Part shown: positions 1 to 9,012 of the stretch, piece after piece
Layout: every line of letters starts with the position of its first letter
Position numbering within the stretch: the first letter of the stretch is position 1
Assembly: GCA_002104895.1 (NCBI GenBank)
Contig: MCFG01000276.1
Location: 1-10,000, forward strand
DNA length: 10,000 nucleotides
Direction of reading: 5' to 3'
From: Anaeromyces robustus
Lineage: Eukaryota > Neocallimastigomycota > Neocallimastigomycetes > Neocallimastigales > Neocallimastigaceae
Notes under the pieces: model-generated
Seen by the model: the letters and a program-made list of their open reading frames with translations, nothing else
Told to the model about the DNA's origin: nothing
The model's database searches: none
Made by a program: the position numbers and the translations under genes

Positions 1-280
1 TCAATCCATATAACCTTTTTTTTTTTTTTTTTTCTTTAACCCAGTTTTTTATATATATATACGAATAAATCCTTATTTCTATTTTTCCAATTTTCTTATT
101 CTTTATCCTTAATATTCATAATTTTTTTTATTGATTTTTCTACTTAAATAAATAAATTAAAGAAAAAAAAAGGAAATTATTATATTATTATAAAACATAT
201 AGCATTTTCTATATTATATTTTCCATTTTTTTTTTTTTTTTTTTTTTTTTTGTTTTCTTTACATTTTTTTTTTTTTTTTT
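1..280 (-). other. 3' flank / 3' UTR of the minus-strand gene
   Basis: No gene is seen here. In mRNA sense the stop codon runs straight into an A tract (280-264), followed by a second A tract (251-226) and a third at 33-16. AATAAA on the minus strand at 132-127 is a plausible polyadenylation signal about 150 nt after the stop. At this A+T content such hexamers are frequent by chance. Confidence 0.5.
226..280. repeat. Paired poly(T) tracts (T26 and T17)
   Basis: T226-251 and T264-280 are separated by 12 mixed bases. They are homopolymer tracts directly after the stop codon of the minus-strand gene, where they read as poly(A). Run length in assemblies is unreliable for such tracts. Confidence 0.9.
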
Positions 281-2743
281 TCATGATTCTTTTTCATTAT
301 CAATAAAATATTGTTTTCTATTTTCTTTCATAGTTTTATATAAATCTTTTTTATCTTGAATACATTTATCCAAAATAAAGATAAGAGATTTCATTTTATC
401 ATTAAACATTAATTGATAATCTTTTGGAATTCCATGAATAAATAATCTTTTAGATTCATAAGGAGCTTTAACATATTCATCAATTAATACTGAAGCAATT
501 TCATTTTGACCATTTTGTTGACGACCCTTAAATCCTTTATTATTACTAGATGAGGATGATAATTTTGATTTAGTCTTTTCATTATTTTCATTTTCTTTTT
601 GTTTCATTAAAATATCATCATCTATAATGGAATGAATAAATTCTGATGGAATAAGATCTAATGAATCTACAACATCATACTTTTCTAATAATAAATTCTT
701 TTCAATTAATAATTTTTCATGATATTCTTCAATTAATACTGGATTATTTAATAATTCTTTATTAGTAACATCAATTGTTCTTCCAATAACTTCTAAACGT
801 GGATCTTTACTAACATCTGCAGTAAGAGCAACTAATTGAGTAGTAGTAGTAGTAGTAGTTTTTTCACTACTTTCAGAACTATCATTTGGTGTAGAATCAA
901 TAATATTTGATTGATTATCCGATTCAGAATTAGTTGTAGGTGTAGTTGTAGTTGTAGTTTCAATAGCAGTTGAAGATGGAGTTGAAGTTGAAGTTGGAGT
1001 TGGAGTTGGATTTGGAGTTGGAATTGAATTTATTGTAGTATTAGATGATGATGAAACATTTTTATTTGTTGAATTTATACTAGTTGTAGCAAATTGTAAA
1101 TTCTGTGGAATATTAATGTAAAGACTTAAAGTTTTAATTTGATGTTTTTGTTGCATTAAATAACGTTTAATCCAATATTCAATCCAATCCTTTCTATATT
1201 CATTAACTCTACGAGAATAAAATTCAATACGAGCATTAAGCCATTGATGAGCTTCATTTTCATAAGCAAGAATATCTTTACGCCAATTCTTCCATTTCTT
1301 TTCACTATTTTCTAATTGAGAAGAATTTGAATTTATTTTTTCAAATTCTTTTGACATTTCTTTAAGCATTTTACTAGTTTCTTGAAGATTATGACCAATG
1401 AAGCAAGAATCTGTAGTTTGATTCTTTAATTTATCATCATTAGCTAAACGATCAATAATTTCTTCTATAATTTCATCTGGAAGTTCATTTTCATTTTCAT
1501 TTTCATGTTCATTTTCATGTTCATCTTCATTATTCTCTTTTAATTTAGTATCGATATCCATCTTATCATTATTTAATGAATCTAAATTATTATTATTATT
1601 AGTATTACTAGCATTCTTATTTTTATTACTAGATTCTTCATTAAATGAAAATGATATTTCATTATCTAAAAAGGAAGTATATTGATTAGTATTATTTAAC
1701 ATTTCTTTTGATAAATCAGAAATGTTATTTATCGTTATTGAAGTTGGAGCTAATGGTTTTACAATTTGTGGACTATTAGTTTGATTATTACTTTCTTCAC
1801 TACTAAGAGAAGCTATAGCATTTTGATCTACAAGGTCTATAACATCTTGAGAATACCAATCAGGAATAGTTCTTAAATTAGTACTTGTTGTAGTTGCGAC
1901 ATGAATATTATCAGAACAACAACCTTGGAAAGTAGATTTAAGGGTATCTTTAACTTTAGAATTATTATTAATAAGAGTATTATAATCACCACCATCAAGA
2001 GATAATTTTGAGGTATCATATGAAATATTTTTCATTAATTTAATTTCTGGTGATGGCATGATATTGGAGGAAGCATTTTTAAAATCATTATTATCTAATA
2101 CTATATCATTTACAAAATCTAATGTATTTGGAAGAGTATATGGTGAATTCATAAAGTTAAGTTCAGTATTATAGCATTCAATAGCCATATTTTGAAGGTT
2201 TTGATCAAGGGAACAATTATTATTAGATAATAAATTAGAAGTAGGTAATAAAGATTCCATACCTATTAAACCTTGTTCATTATTTATTAAATTATTAATA
2301 AGAGCATTATTACTATTAGTATTTTTATTATTAATTAAAGTGGTATTAGTAACATCAGATGTATTAGTATTCAAAGAGTTCATAAGGAGTAATGATGAAT
2401 AGATTGAAGCATCATTAGTAATATCCATAGGTATAGTTATATCTTCACGTTTAATCTTATTAGCGTCAAAACCAGTCATTTGTAAATTTGATTTATTTTC
2501 AATTTTAACACTTTTTAATTTTGTTGGTTGTACATTTGTAGTAAATTCAGCAATTTCACCTAAACTATCAGGATCATACTTTTTCTCATGTGGTGGACTT
2601 GGATATTCCTTTTTAATTAATGAAGTATCTAAAACACCATCATTAAATAAATTCATATTACCTAATCCAATATTTGAAAAATCAAGTTTTTCTTGAACAT
2701 TTTTATGTTCTGGTAATTCAATCTTTGGTAAATTTAAATCATC

Positions 2744-2775
<32 letters not shown>

Positions 2776-3055
2776 TATTTTTAATTTTTGGTTTTTCTTC
2801 CATTTTAACTTTAGTATCATTGACTGGTACTTTAAATGGTGCAAGAATTTCATCTAAAGAACCAAAACGTTCAGGTTTCTCTATAGGAAGTGGTTCTAAA
2901 GTACAATCATCATCTGTATAGGATTGAGATAACAATAATGGATTGTTTAAAATATTACAATTTAAAAGATTTTTATCATTTTCATTCATAGTTAATAAAT
3001 TAGTAAAAAAATCATCATCCTTATTCCTTTTCATTTTTAATGAATCATTCATTAA

Positions 3056-3093
<38 letters not shown>

Positions 3094-4343
3094 GAATTAA
3101 ATCTTCTTCAATTTTAACTTTATTTAAATCTAATGAATCATCAATATAATCTATATTTGGTATAGTCATGCCTTTATTTGAAATAAAACTGTTAAAATTT
3201 AAAGGTTTTGCTGAAATAATAGAATCTAAAGGTTGAATAGAATTTATGATAGAATCAAAATTATTATATATGCTCTTACTACTCATAAAACTATTATTCA
3301 TTTTAATTTTATTCTTATTAATAGTTTTCTTAACTTTATGTAATTCATTATTATTATTTGTTTTTGAACTTTTATCCAATCCATTTTCAATTAAGAAACA
3401 ATTTTTAGTAAGAGGATTTGTTGAAAATGTAGATAAGAGTGGTATAAAATTCTTTTTTATTGATTCTTCATATGCATTATCTGTTGAGTCAACAATTTTT
3501 TCTTGATTTAAAATTTTATTCTTTTCCTTATTTAAGGCATTTATTGATTTTTGTTCTATTTTCTTTGGTTGGCATGATGTATTATTATTAGATTGTGATG
3601 ATTTTGACTTTTTTAATTTTAATTTTATATCTTGATATCTATTTTTATTTTCTTTAGCAAATCTTAATTTATATTTTTTGAATTCTTCAACTATATTTAC
3701 AGATTTTGGTTCTTTAAATGGTGCTATTAAATAATATATATCATTTTTAGATTCAGGTTCTCTACTTGGTAAATTTGTCGTTGAAAATAATGTATGTGAT
3801 TGAATCTTATTTGTATTTTTCCATACAACACCAATATTATCATTACCTTTGGTTAATATTGATGGAAGTTTATTAATATTAACCAAAGGATATTCTTTTT
3901 TAACAACTCTCTTAGTTCTTTCTCTTCCAGATTCATATATTGCTATATAAAAAATAAATAAACATACATATATATTAGTATTTATTATCTATATATATTC
4001 TAAATAATACATTAAAAAATTATATTATGATATATACATAATGCTGGATTAGTTCTTAATTGTGCCTTTCTCTTTCTTTCTTTTATAAGTCTAAGTGTTT
4101 TTGATTCCTTATTTTGAACTTGTTTTTTGTTAGTTTTACTATAAATATTATATAAAGATATATAAAATTATTTTAAATTTAGTTAATTTATTTTTGTGAA
4201 ATGAATTAAAAAATATATATTAAAATATTATTTTTTTATTCTTAAATTATTCTGTATCATATTATATTGATTTTTCTTTATTTTAATAATTATTTTTATT
4301 AAAAATACCTTTTATCTTTTTTATCTTTTTGACTGACAACCAT
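281..4343 (-). CDS. Predicted nuclear regulatory protein, Asn/Ser/Thr-rich, unknown family; three exons, 1265 aa
   Basis: Join of 4343-4309, 4138-4038 and 3942-281 (stop TGA at 283-281). The ATG at 4343 sits in AAAATGG and has an in-frame TAA seven codons upstream. Phases match at both junctions: AG|T gives Ser12 and T|CA gives Ser46. The N-terminus (1-62) is basic, with KERKRK at 31-36 and RERTKRVVKK at 52-61, suggesting nuclear import or nucleic-acid contact. Residues 100-860 are mostly disordered, with Asn runs at 330-341 (12) and 434-442 (9), an acidic/hydrophobic patch near 354-364 and six SUMO-type motifs. An acidic Glu/His/Asn run (851-865) leads into a predicted helix at 866-884. Residues 927-996 form an aromatic, charged helical module with six Trp. 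A Thr/Pro linker (about 1018-1080) follows, then helical C-terminal segments (1088-1150 and 1198-1265). I see no transmembrane segment, signal peptide, zinc finger or enzyme motif. I do not recognise the family; a transcription or chromatin cofactor role is inferred from composition and motifs. Exon 3 is certain as coding sequence; the small exons are likely. Confidence 0.85.
839..1030 (-). repeat. Coding low-complexity Thr/Pro/Ser linker
   Basis: It encodes residues from about 1017 to 1080: alternating Pro-Thr, then Ser-Thr, then Thr runs, ending in seven ACT codons (residues 1074-1080). The dipeptide periodicity reflects hexamer and trimer slippage. It is probably a flexible linker between the aromatic helical module and the C-terminal helices. 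Confidence 0.85.
2753..2779 (-). repeat. (AAT)9 triplet run, coding Asn9
   Basis: Nine perfect AAT codons encode residues 434-442. Like the Asn12 run, it follows closely on a VKxEE motif (VKMEE at 424-428), so both Asn runs sit in the same relative setting. Confidence 0.95.
3056..3091 (-). repeat. (AAT)12 triplet run, coding Asn12
   Basis: Twelve perfect AAT codons on the minus strand encode residues 330-341. The absence of AAC codons points to replication slippage rather than selection on each Asn. The run lies just after the SUMO-type motif VKIEE, in a disordered segment. Its length is expected to vary between strains. Confidence 0.95.
3943..4037 (-). other. Intron 2 (95 nt, GT-AG, TACTAAT branch site)
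   Basis: On the minus strand it starts GTATATATCA and ends TATATAG. TACTAAT at 3980-3974 matches the fungal branch-point consensus and lies about 30 nt before the acceptor. Splicing converts T|CA to Ser46 and gives the continuous reading PALSIYESGRERTKR. In-frame stops inside it mean that intron retention would truncate the protein. Confidence 0.85.
4038..4138 (-). other. Exon 2 (basic segment)
   Basis: This 101-nt exon encodes about 33 residues rich in Lys and Arg, including LRLIKERKRKAQLR, the clearest nuclear-localisation-like cluster in the protein. It is open only in the frame that continues into exon 3. Its base composition resembles the coding region rather than the flanking introns. 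Confidence 0.8.
4139..4308 (-). other. Intron 1 (170 nt, GT-AG)
   Basis: On the minus strand it opens GTATTTTTAA and closes TTTATAG. A candidate branch site TTAACTAA lies about 30-40 nt before the acceptor. It is much more A+T-rich than the exons and carries stops in all frames. Removing it joins AG to T as a Ser codon and keeps the frame. Confidence 0.7.
4309..4343 (-). other. Exon 1 (start codon exon)
   Basis: This exon is 35 nt: eleven codons (MVVSQKDKKDK) plus the first two bases of a Ser codon. It is followed directly by a GTATTT donor. It was found by looking upstream of exon 2 for an ATG exon ending in phase 2. The phase match, the AAAATGG context and the Lys-rich content that continues into exon 2 support it. 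A different or additional 5' exon cannot be excluded without transcripts. Confidence 0.7.
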
Positions 4344-4925
4344 TTTGAATATATTTAACTTTTAATCGTAAAATGAATAAAATTGTATTAATTTTGTATT
4401 TATTTGTTTATTATTTACTTATTAAAAAATCTGGAAATAAAATTGTATATTATTTATCCTTAATATATATATATTACAGAGATTGGGTTAATATTATATT
4501 ACAGGAATATATACAAAGATTTTTTTATTTTTTTTTTTATTTTGTTTAATAGTATTTTATTGAATTTTGTATTTTTACCTTTTTAAAAAAAATTTTTTTG
4601 TGTTATATTAATTTTAAAACTAATAAAAAAAAATAAATTATAATATATTTACAAAAAAAGAATATAAAAATTGTTTTTTTATTTATTTATATTACTATTT
4701 TTTGCTTATTTTATTTTAAATATTTTTTAAAACATTTGTATATAATATATATATTTTTTTTTTCAATCTTTAATAATCTTTTATTTTACTTTATTTTTTT
4801 TTTTTTTTTTTTTTTTTAAAATAAAATAAATATATATATATAATTTATATTTATACTAATTAAATAAAAAGTAGTAAAAAAAAAAAAAAAAGAAAAAGAT
4901 AAAAAAATTGAAGGAAAAATACTTA
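4344..4925 (-). promoter_or_regulatory. Upstream flank and likely promoter of the minus-strand gene
   Basis: No reading frame is seen. The segment carries a T24 tract (4794-4817) and an A16 tract (4876-4891). Rigid poly(dA:dT) tracts are known to disfavour nucleosomes upstream of genes in A+T-rich fungi. Many TATA-like strings occur, but none can be singled out at this composition. The promoter assignment rests on position only. Confidence 0.4.
4794..4817. repeat. Poly(T) tract, 24 bases
   Basis: Uninterrupted T24 about 450 bp upstream of the start codon of the minus-strand gene, so it reads as poly(A) in gene orientation. Confidence 0.9.
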
Positions 4926-4997
4926 TATAAATACTTAGACTTATTCAAATAAATGGAATTTAATAATTTACTAATAATATATTAAAGAATATTCAAT

Positions 4998-5132
4998 AAT
5001 ATATTAATTGTATTAATAAATATATAAATAATTTAGTTATAATACTATTTAAAATATATTAATTTTTAAAATATTATAATTTTTAATATATACAATTAAA
5101 GTTTATATATCATTAATAAAATATATTAATTG
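4998..5132. repeat. Three dispersed copies of AATATATTAATT
   Basis: The 12-mer begins at 4998, 5053 and 5120, and the first and third copies extend to AATATATTAATTG. Shorter AATATATT relatives continue to about 5240. The core is palindromic. This could be clustering of low-complexity sequence. Confidence 0.5.
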
Positions 5133-6125
5133 ACATTTGTTATCTATTATAGTTATTATTATATATGAATATGAATATATTATCAATACATTCATATTAT
5201 TCTAATAATATATTTGTATATTAATCTAAAACTTAAATATATTATCTAAAATTAGTAATACATTTTAATTATATTATAATATCATTGTTAATAAATATTA
5301 AATTTATATATTTAATATAATTCTTATTGATACATTTTATATTTAAATTTTTTTTAAAAAAAAAAAAAATAAAATAAAAGGAATAATACAATAAAAAAAC
5401 TAATTATTAATTAAAATATATGAATAATACTTATACTACAATATTATTTATATATCTAAATAATAATCATATTATATTTTTCTATAAAAAATTAAATGAA
5501 TTATTATATATTCACAATATATACATAATTGAATATAATATATGAAAATTTTAATAAATGAAACAATTATTTAATATAATTTTTATTTTTATTTTTTTTT
5601 TAGAAAAAACTGTATTTCAATATATTGTAATACATTGTTATACATTATGTATTTGAATATTTATAATTAAAACTTAAAATATTAAAAACTTATTATACTA
5701 TAATATTAAACATTATTCAACATTAATTATTTAATTACTTTTTTTATTATAATTAATAATTTATTATTTTTGCCTTTTCCCATTATACACTAAATTATAA
5801 ATATTAACGTATAATGAAAGATAAAAAAAAAATATTTATGAAAGATAAAAAGAAAAAAGGTTTTAATTATATATTGGTAAAATAAATTAATGTTTATAAA
5901 TAAAAATATTATATAATTAAAATAGTAAATGAACAACAATATATTAATATAATAATCTGGTTACTATAAACTAGGTTAAATAATGATACTGTAATATTAT
6001 AACATTGAAAGCATTTATTTTGGTATCAAATATATTAAATTCTCATTTAATCTTTTTGCTTTATTACTTTATTAACTAAATCATTTTTATACTTTGACTT
6101 TAATTTTTCTTATTTAAAGTTTAAT

Positions 6126-6131
<6 letters not shown>

Positions 6132-6170
<39 letters not shown>
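6132..6170. repeat. Poly(A) tract, 39 bases
   Basis: Uninterrupted A39 followed by GAAAAGAAAA, the longest homopolymer in the window. No retrosequence is recognisable to its left, and no flanking target-site duplication is obvious, so it is called a plain homopolymer rather than a retroposon tail. Confidence 0.9.
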
Positions 6171-6172
<2 letters not shown>

Positions 6173-6496
6173 AAAGAAAAAATAATACAATAATAATAAA
6201 TGTTCATATAAATTATTTTATTACATTTTACTTTCGAATCTTAAAAAACTTTAAAAGATTTTCGGAATTAAATTTTTTGAAAAATTTAAATAATAATGAA
6301 AAAACTTAAAAATAAAAAAATAAAAAAAGTTAAATCATTATAACTAAAAAAAGGAATACATTAACAATAATGTATAGTATAATAAAACTTTAAAAATACT
6401 ATAATAAATAATATTTAAATATTGTTATTTATAAACAATATATATAAAATAATGAATAATATATTATATTAACAACACCTTTTAATGTTAAATATG

Positions 6497-6515
6497 AATA
6501 AATAAATAAATAAAA
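6497..6515. repeat. Short (AATA)n microsatellite
   Basis: About 4.5 tandem copies of AATA in intergenic sequence. Confidence 0.8.
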
Positions 6516-6587
6516 GTGATGTTATTCATAAAATATATTATTAGAATAGATAATAAGAAAAATAAATGAAGTAAATAATGAATCTAA

Positions 6588-6636
6588 AATAATAATAATA
6601 ATAATAATAAATAATAATAATAATAAATAAAAATAA
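6588..6636. repeat. (AAT)n microsatellite with AAAT interruptions
   Basis: Two runs of AAT triplets separated by single-base insertions. It is outside any gene, unlike the AAT runs in exon 3. It shows that the same slippage occurs in non-coding DNA. Confidence 0.85.
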
Positions 6637-6680
6637 TATGTCATATTACAATAATGTATAATCAATATGATTTTTCATAC

Positions 6681-6760
6681 AATATAATTTAATAAATTTA
6701 TGATAAACATAATGTAATTTAATATATTTATGATAAATACAATACATTTTAATAAATAAA
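6681..6760. repeat. 30-bp tandem repeat, about 2.6 copies
   Basis: Copies 6681-6710 and 6711-6740 match at about 26 of 30 positions, including the shared block TTTATGATAAA. A partial third copy runs to about 6760. The divergence suggests an old duplication. Confidence 0.7.
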
Positions 6761-7148
6761 AATAGTTTTTATTTTTTCTCTTTTTTTTTTTGATGTGTAT
6801 GTTTTGTGTATGAGGATTTACTGGATATAAAAATATGAAAAAAAAGAAAATAAATATAATTAAAGTTTAAAATCATCTTTCATATAAAATATTATAAAAT
6901 ATAGTTATTACATTTTTTTTTATATATTTATTTTTTTATTAAAAAAAACTCTAATTTGATTTTAATATTAAATTTAATATGATAAAAATAAAAATAATTT
7001 AAAGAATTAATTTAAATTGTTTAATTATATATAATATATATTTGATAATATATTAAATTATATTATATTCTTATATTAAGAATAAATTTTATACTTTTTT
7101 TTTTTAAATAAAATTTGTTTTTTTTTCTTTTTTTTTTGTGTTATTGTT

Positions 7149-7173
7149 GTAACTTGTTACTACAAAAAGTAAC
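7149..7173. repeat. Alternating GTAAC / GTTAC inverted pentamers
   Basis: GTAAC (7149-7153), GTTAC (7156-7160) and GTAAC (7169-7173) lie in a row. The middle copy can pair with either neighbour to form two mutually exclusive small stems. It stands out because G and C are scarce here. The stems are only 5 bp. Confidence 0.5.
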
Positions 7174-7257
7174 GTTTTAATTAATAAATCATTTTGTAAT
7201 TACATTAAAAAAAATGATATAAAAATAATTTATTAAAAATATAATAAAACAATAAAA

Positions 7258-7306
7258 TAATATATTATAAATATCATTAAACAATGACGTAATATATTAT
7301 AAATAT
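7258..7306. repeat. 17-bp direct repeat, 32-bp spacing
   Basis: TAATATATTATAAATAT occurs exactly at 7258-7274 and 7290-7306. The intervening bases do not repeat well. Confidence 0.6.
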
Positions 7307-7442
7307 AATTATTTAATAAAATAATATGTCAATAAAAATAGTTATATATTGGGACAATTTATAACAAATATAATCATTATATATTTATAAAATAAATGAA
7401 TAGTTATTTAATGTTATTATTCTTAAAATAAAATAAATATTT

Positions 7443-7469
7443 ATATATTATAATATTATTATAATATAT
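7443..7469. repeat. Perfect palindrome, 13-bp arms with one central base
   Basis: The arm ATATATTATAATA (7443-7455) and its exact reverse complement (7457-7469) flank a single T at 7456. It could extrude as a cruciform. Pure A/T palindromes of this size are not rare at this composition. Confidence 0.6.
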
Positions 7470-7652
7470 TTATTTAATATTAATTATTTATAATACATTT
7501 ACCATAATTATATTTATAAATACAATTAATTATATAAAAATTTATATTGTTATACATACATCAATACTTAACAATTATTTAATAAAAAAAAAATATCAAA
7601 AAAAATTTTAGGAAAATTTAATTATGAATTATACTTTAATAAATCATTAACA

Positions 7653-7780
7653 ATTTAATATTTAATATTTAATATTTAATATTTAATATTTTAATACTTA
7701 ATATTTAATATCTAATATTTAATATTTAATATTTAATATTTTAATACTTAATATTTAATATCTAATATTTAATAATAATT
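7653..7780. repeat. Nested tandem array: 7-bp unit inside a 50-bp higher-order unit
   Basis: The basic unit is TTTAATA. Variant units (TTTTAATA with an extra T, TACTTAA, TATCTAA) recur in the same order. The 30 bases at 7691-7720 recur exactly at 7741-7770, and the full unit 7691-7740 matches the preceding 50 bp apart from its first dozen bases and few other changes. About 2.4 higher-order copies are present, implying slippage at 7 bp followed by duplication of a 50-bp block. Confidence 0.9.
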
Positions 7781-7997
7781 ATTCATTATAAAATATTCTT
7801 TATTAATAATTTTTAATGGTTTTTTTGTTTTAGATTTTTTTTTTCTTTATTTTGTTTTTTTGTTTTTTTTTTTTTTTTATGTTTTATTATTATTTCCATT
7901 TTTTTCATTTTAATTTTTCTTACATATAAAATTGATTTCAAAAAAGTTTTTTTTAAAAAAATTCAATAATTCATAATAAATATCATTGAATATTAGC

Positions 7998-8021
7998 AAA
8001 TCATTTTTTTATAAATGATTT
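7998..8021. repeat. Inverted repeat, 9-bp arms
   Basis: AAATCATTT (7998-8006) and AAATGATTT (8013-8021) are separated by six bases. An outer pair, ATTCAATA (7961-7968) and TATTGAAT (8027-8034), is arranged symmetrically and could extend the fold with a large internal loop. Confidence 0.5.
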
Positions 8022-8160
8022 AATTCTATTGAATTATTTGAAAAGTTTGGAATCTCTAATTTAAAATTTAAACATTTTATGTTTATTTTAAGAATTATAT
8101 TTCATTATTATATTATAACAATTACCTATTCTATATTACCATATATAATAAATAATAGTT

Positions 8161-8199
8161 AAAAAAAAATAAATAAAATAAAATAAAATAAAATAAAAA
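8161..8199. repeat. (AAAAT)n microsatellite
   Basis: It begins as an A9 tract with an AAAT unit, followed by about five AAAAT pentamers. Confidence 0.85.
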
Positions 8200-8490
8200 G
8201 TATAATTTAATTTTTTAATAATTATATATATATAATATATAAATAAATATAAAGTAAAACAAATAAATAACTTTAATGAGTTATTTAAATACATAATTTA
8301 AATATAATTTTAAAAATTTAAAATATAAATAATTTAAATGTTAATCAATATTTTATAAAAATTCTTAAATTATAATATAAAAAAAAAACTATAAAAATAA
8401 TAAATTATAAAATGTTTTAGGGATAATTAATAAAGCTTTATATTTAAAATTTGATTATTCATTATAAACATTTATTGTATACTTATTCAT

Positions 8491-8530
8491 ATATATCATA
8501 AACATTTATTATATTAAGTTTATGATATAT
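8491..8530. repeat. Inverted repeat, 13-bp perfect arms, 14-nt loop
   Basis: ATATATCATAAAC (8491-8503) pairs perfectly with GTTTATGATATAT (8518-8530). The arms contain C/G positions that also pair, which makes this more convincing than the pure A/T palindromes. Part of the left arm and loop is also directly repeated just upstream (ATAAACATTTATTGTA near 8464). Confidence 0.65.
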
Positions 8531-8900
8531 TTAAATTTTTGTTTTTTTGTTTTTTGTTTTTTTTCTACCCTATAGTAAATATATTATAAGATTATTTTAA
8601 ATTTAAAACTATAATTAAACTAAAAATATATATAAATAATAAAATTGTAAAAGATATAATGATAAAAATGGAACAAATTAAAAAAAGCATTAAAATAAAG
8701 TTTATTTCATTAACCAAAATTAAATTTATAAAAAAAATTGTTTTTTAATTCATCATAATCATTATTATTTTTTATTATAAAAAATAAAATATATTTATAA
8801 ATTCAGTCATTTTAGTTGAAAATGAAATGATTATTTATATGGAACAAAACGGAATGATAAGATTTTATATTTATTAATTAATAATTTTATTTTATAATAT

Positions 8901-9012
8901 TTTCTATTTCATTTTATTTTATTTTCTATTTCATTTTATTTTATTTTCTATTTCATTTTATTTTATTTTCTATTTCATTTTATTTTATTTTCTATTTCAT
9001 TTTATTTTATTT
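8901..9012. repeat. 22-bp minisatellite, five near-perfect copies
   Basis: The unit reads CTATTTC, ATTTTA, then TTTTATTTT. Copies start at 8904, 8926, 8948, 8970 and 8992, at exact 22-bp spacing with essentially no divergence. A decayed copy follows at about 9022-9045. All C residues are on the plus strand, so the array is a pyrimidine-rich T/C/A strand. The homogeneity implies recent expansion. Confidence 0.9.

Larger units (their letters stand above)
281..3942 (-). other. Exon 3 (main coding exon)
   Basis: This is a 3.66-kb open frame carrying residues 46-1265. The frame continues upstream of the TTG at 3886 for another 18 codons to the acceptor at 3942. The first in-frame ATG inside this exon is at residue 260, so the exon cannot encode the conserved-looking basic N-terminus by itself. 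Its G+C is visibly higher than that of both flanks. Low complexity comes from pure AAT (Asn) and ACT (Thr) codon runs, consistent with recent triplet slippage. Confidence 0.95.

Noticed and set aside
2943-3149. Plus-strand 68-residue frame rich in Leu
   Set aside because: It is antisense to exon 3, and its Leu run is just the complement of the AAT (Asn) triplets. There is no independent coding signal.
3246-3506. Plus-strand 86-residue hydrophobic frame resembling a membrane protein
   Set aside because: It is antisense to the A-rich coding strand of exon 3, where complementing Lys/Asn codons gives Phe/Leu/Ile. This is a compositional shadow.
3884-3886. TTG as an alternative start codon
   Set aside because: The same frame continues upstream to a consensus splice acceptor and joins a basic exon in phase. 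TTG here encodes Leu65.
6132-6170. A39 tract as the tail of a retroposed gene
   Set aside because: No coding remnant or structural RNA is visible to its left, no clear target-site duplication flanks it, and similar tracts occur throughout the window.
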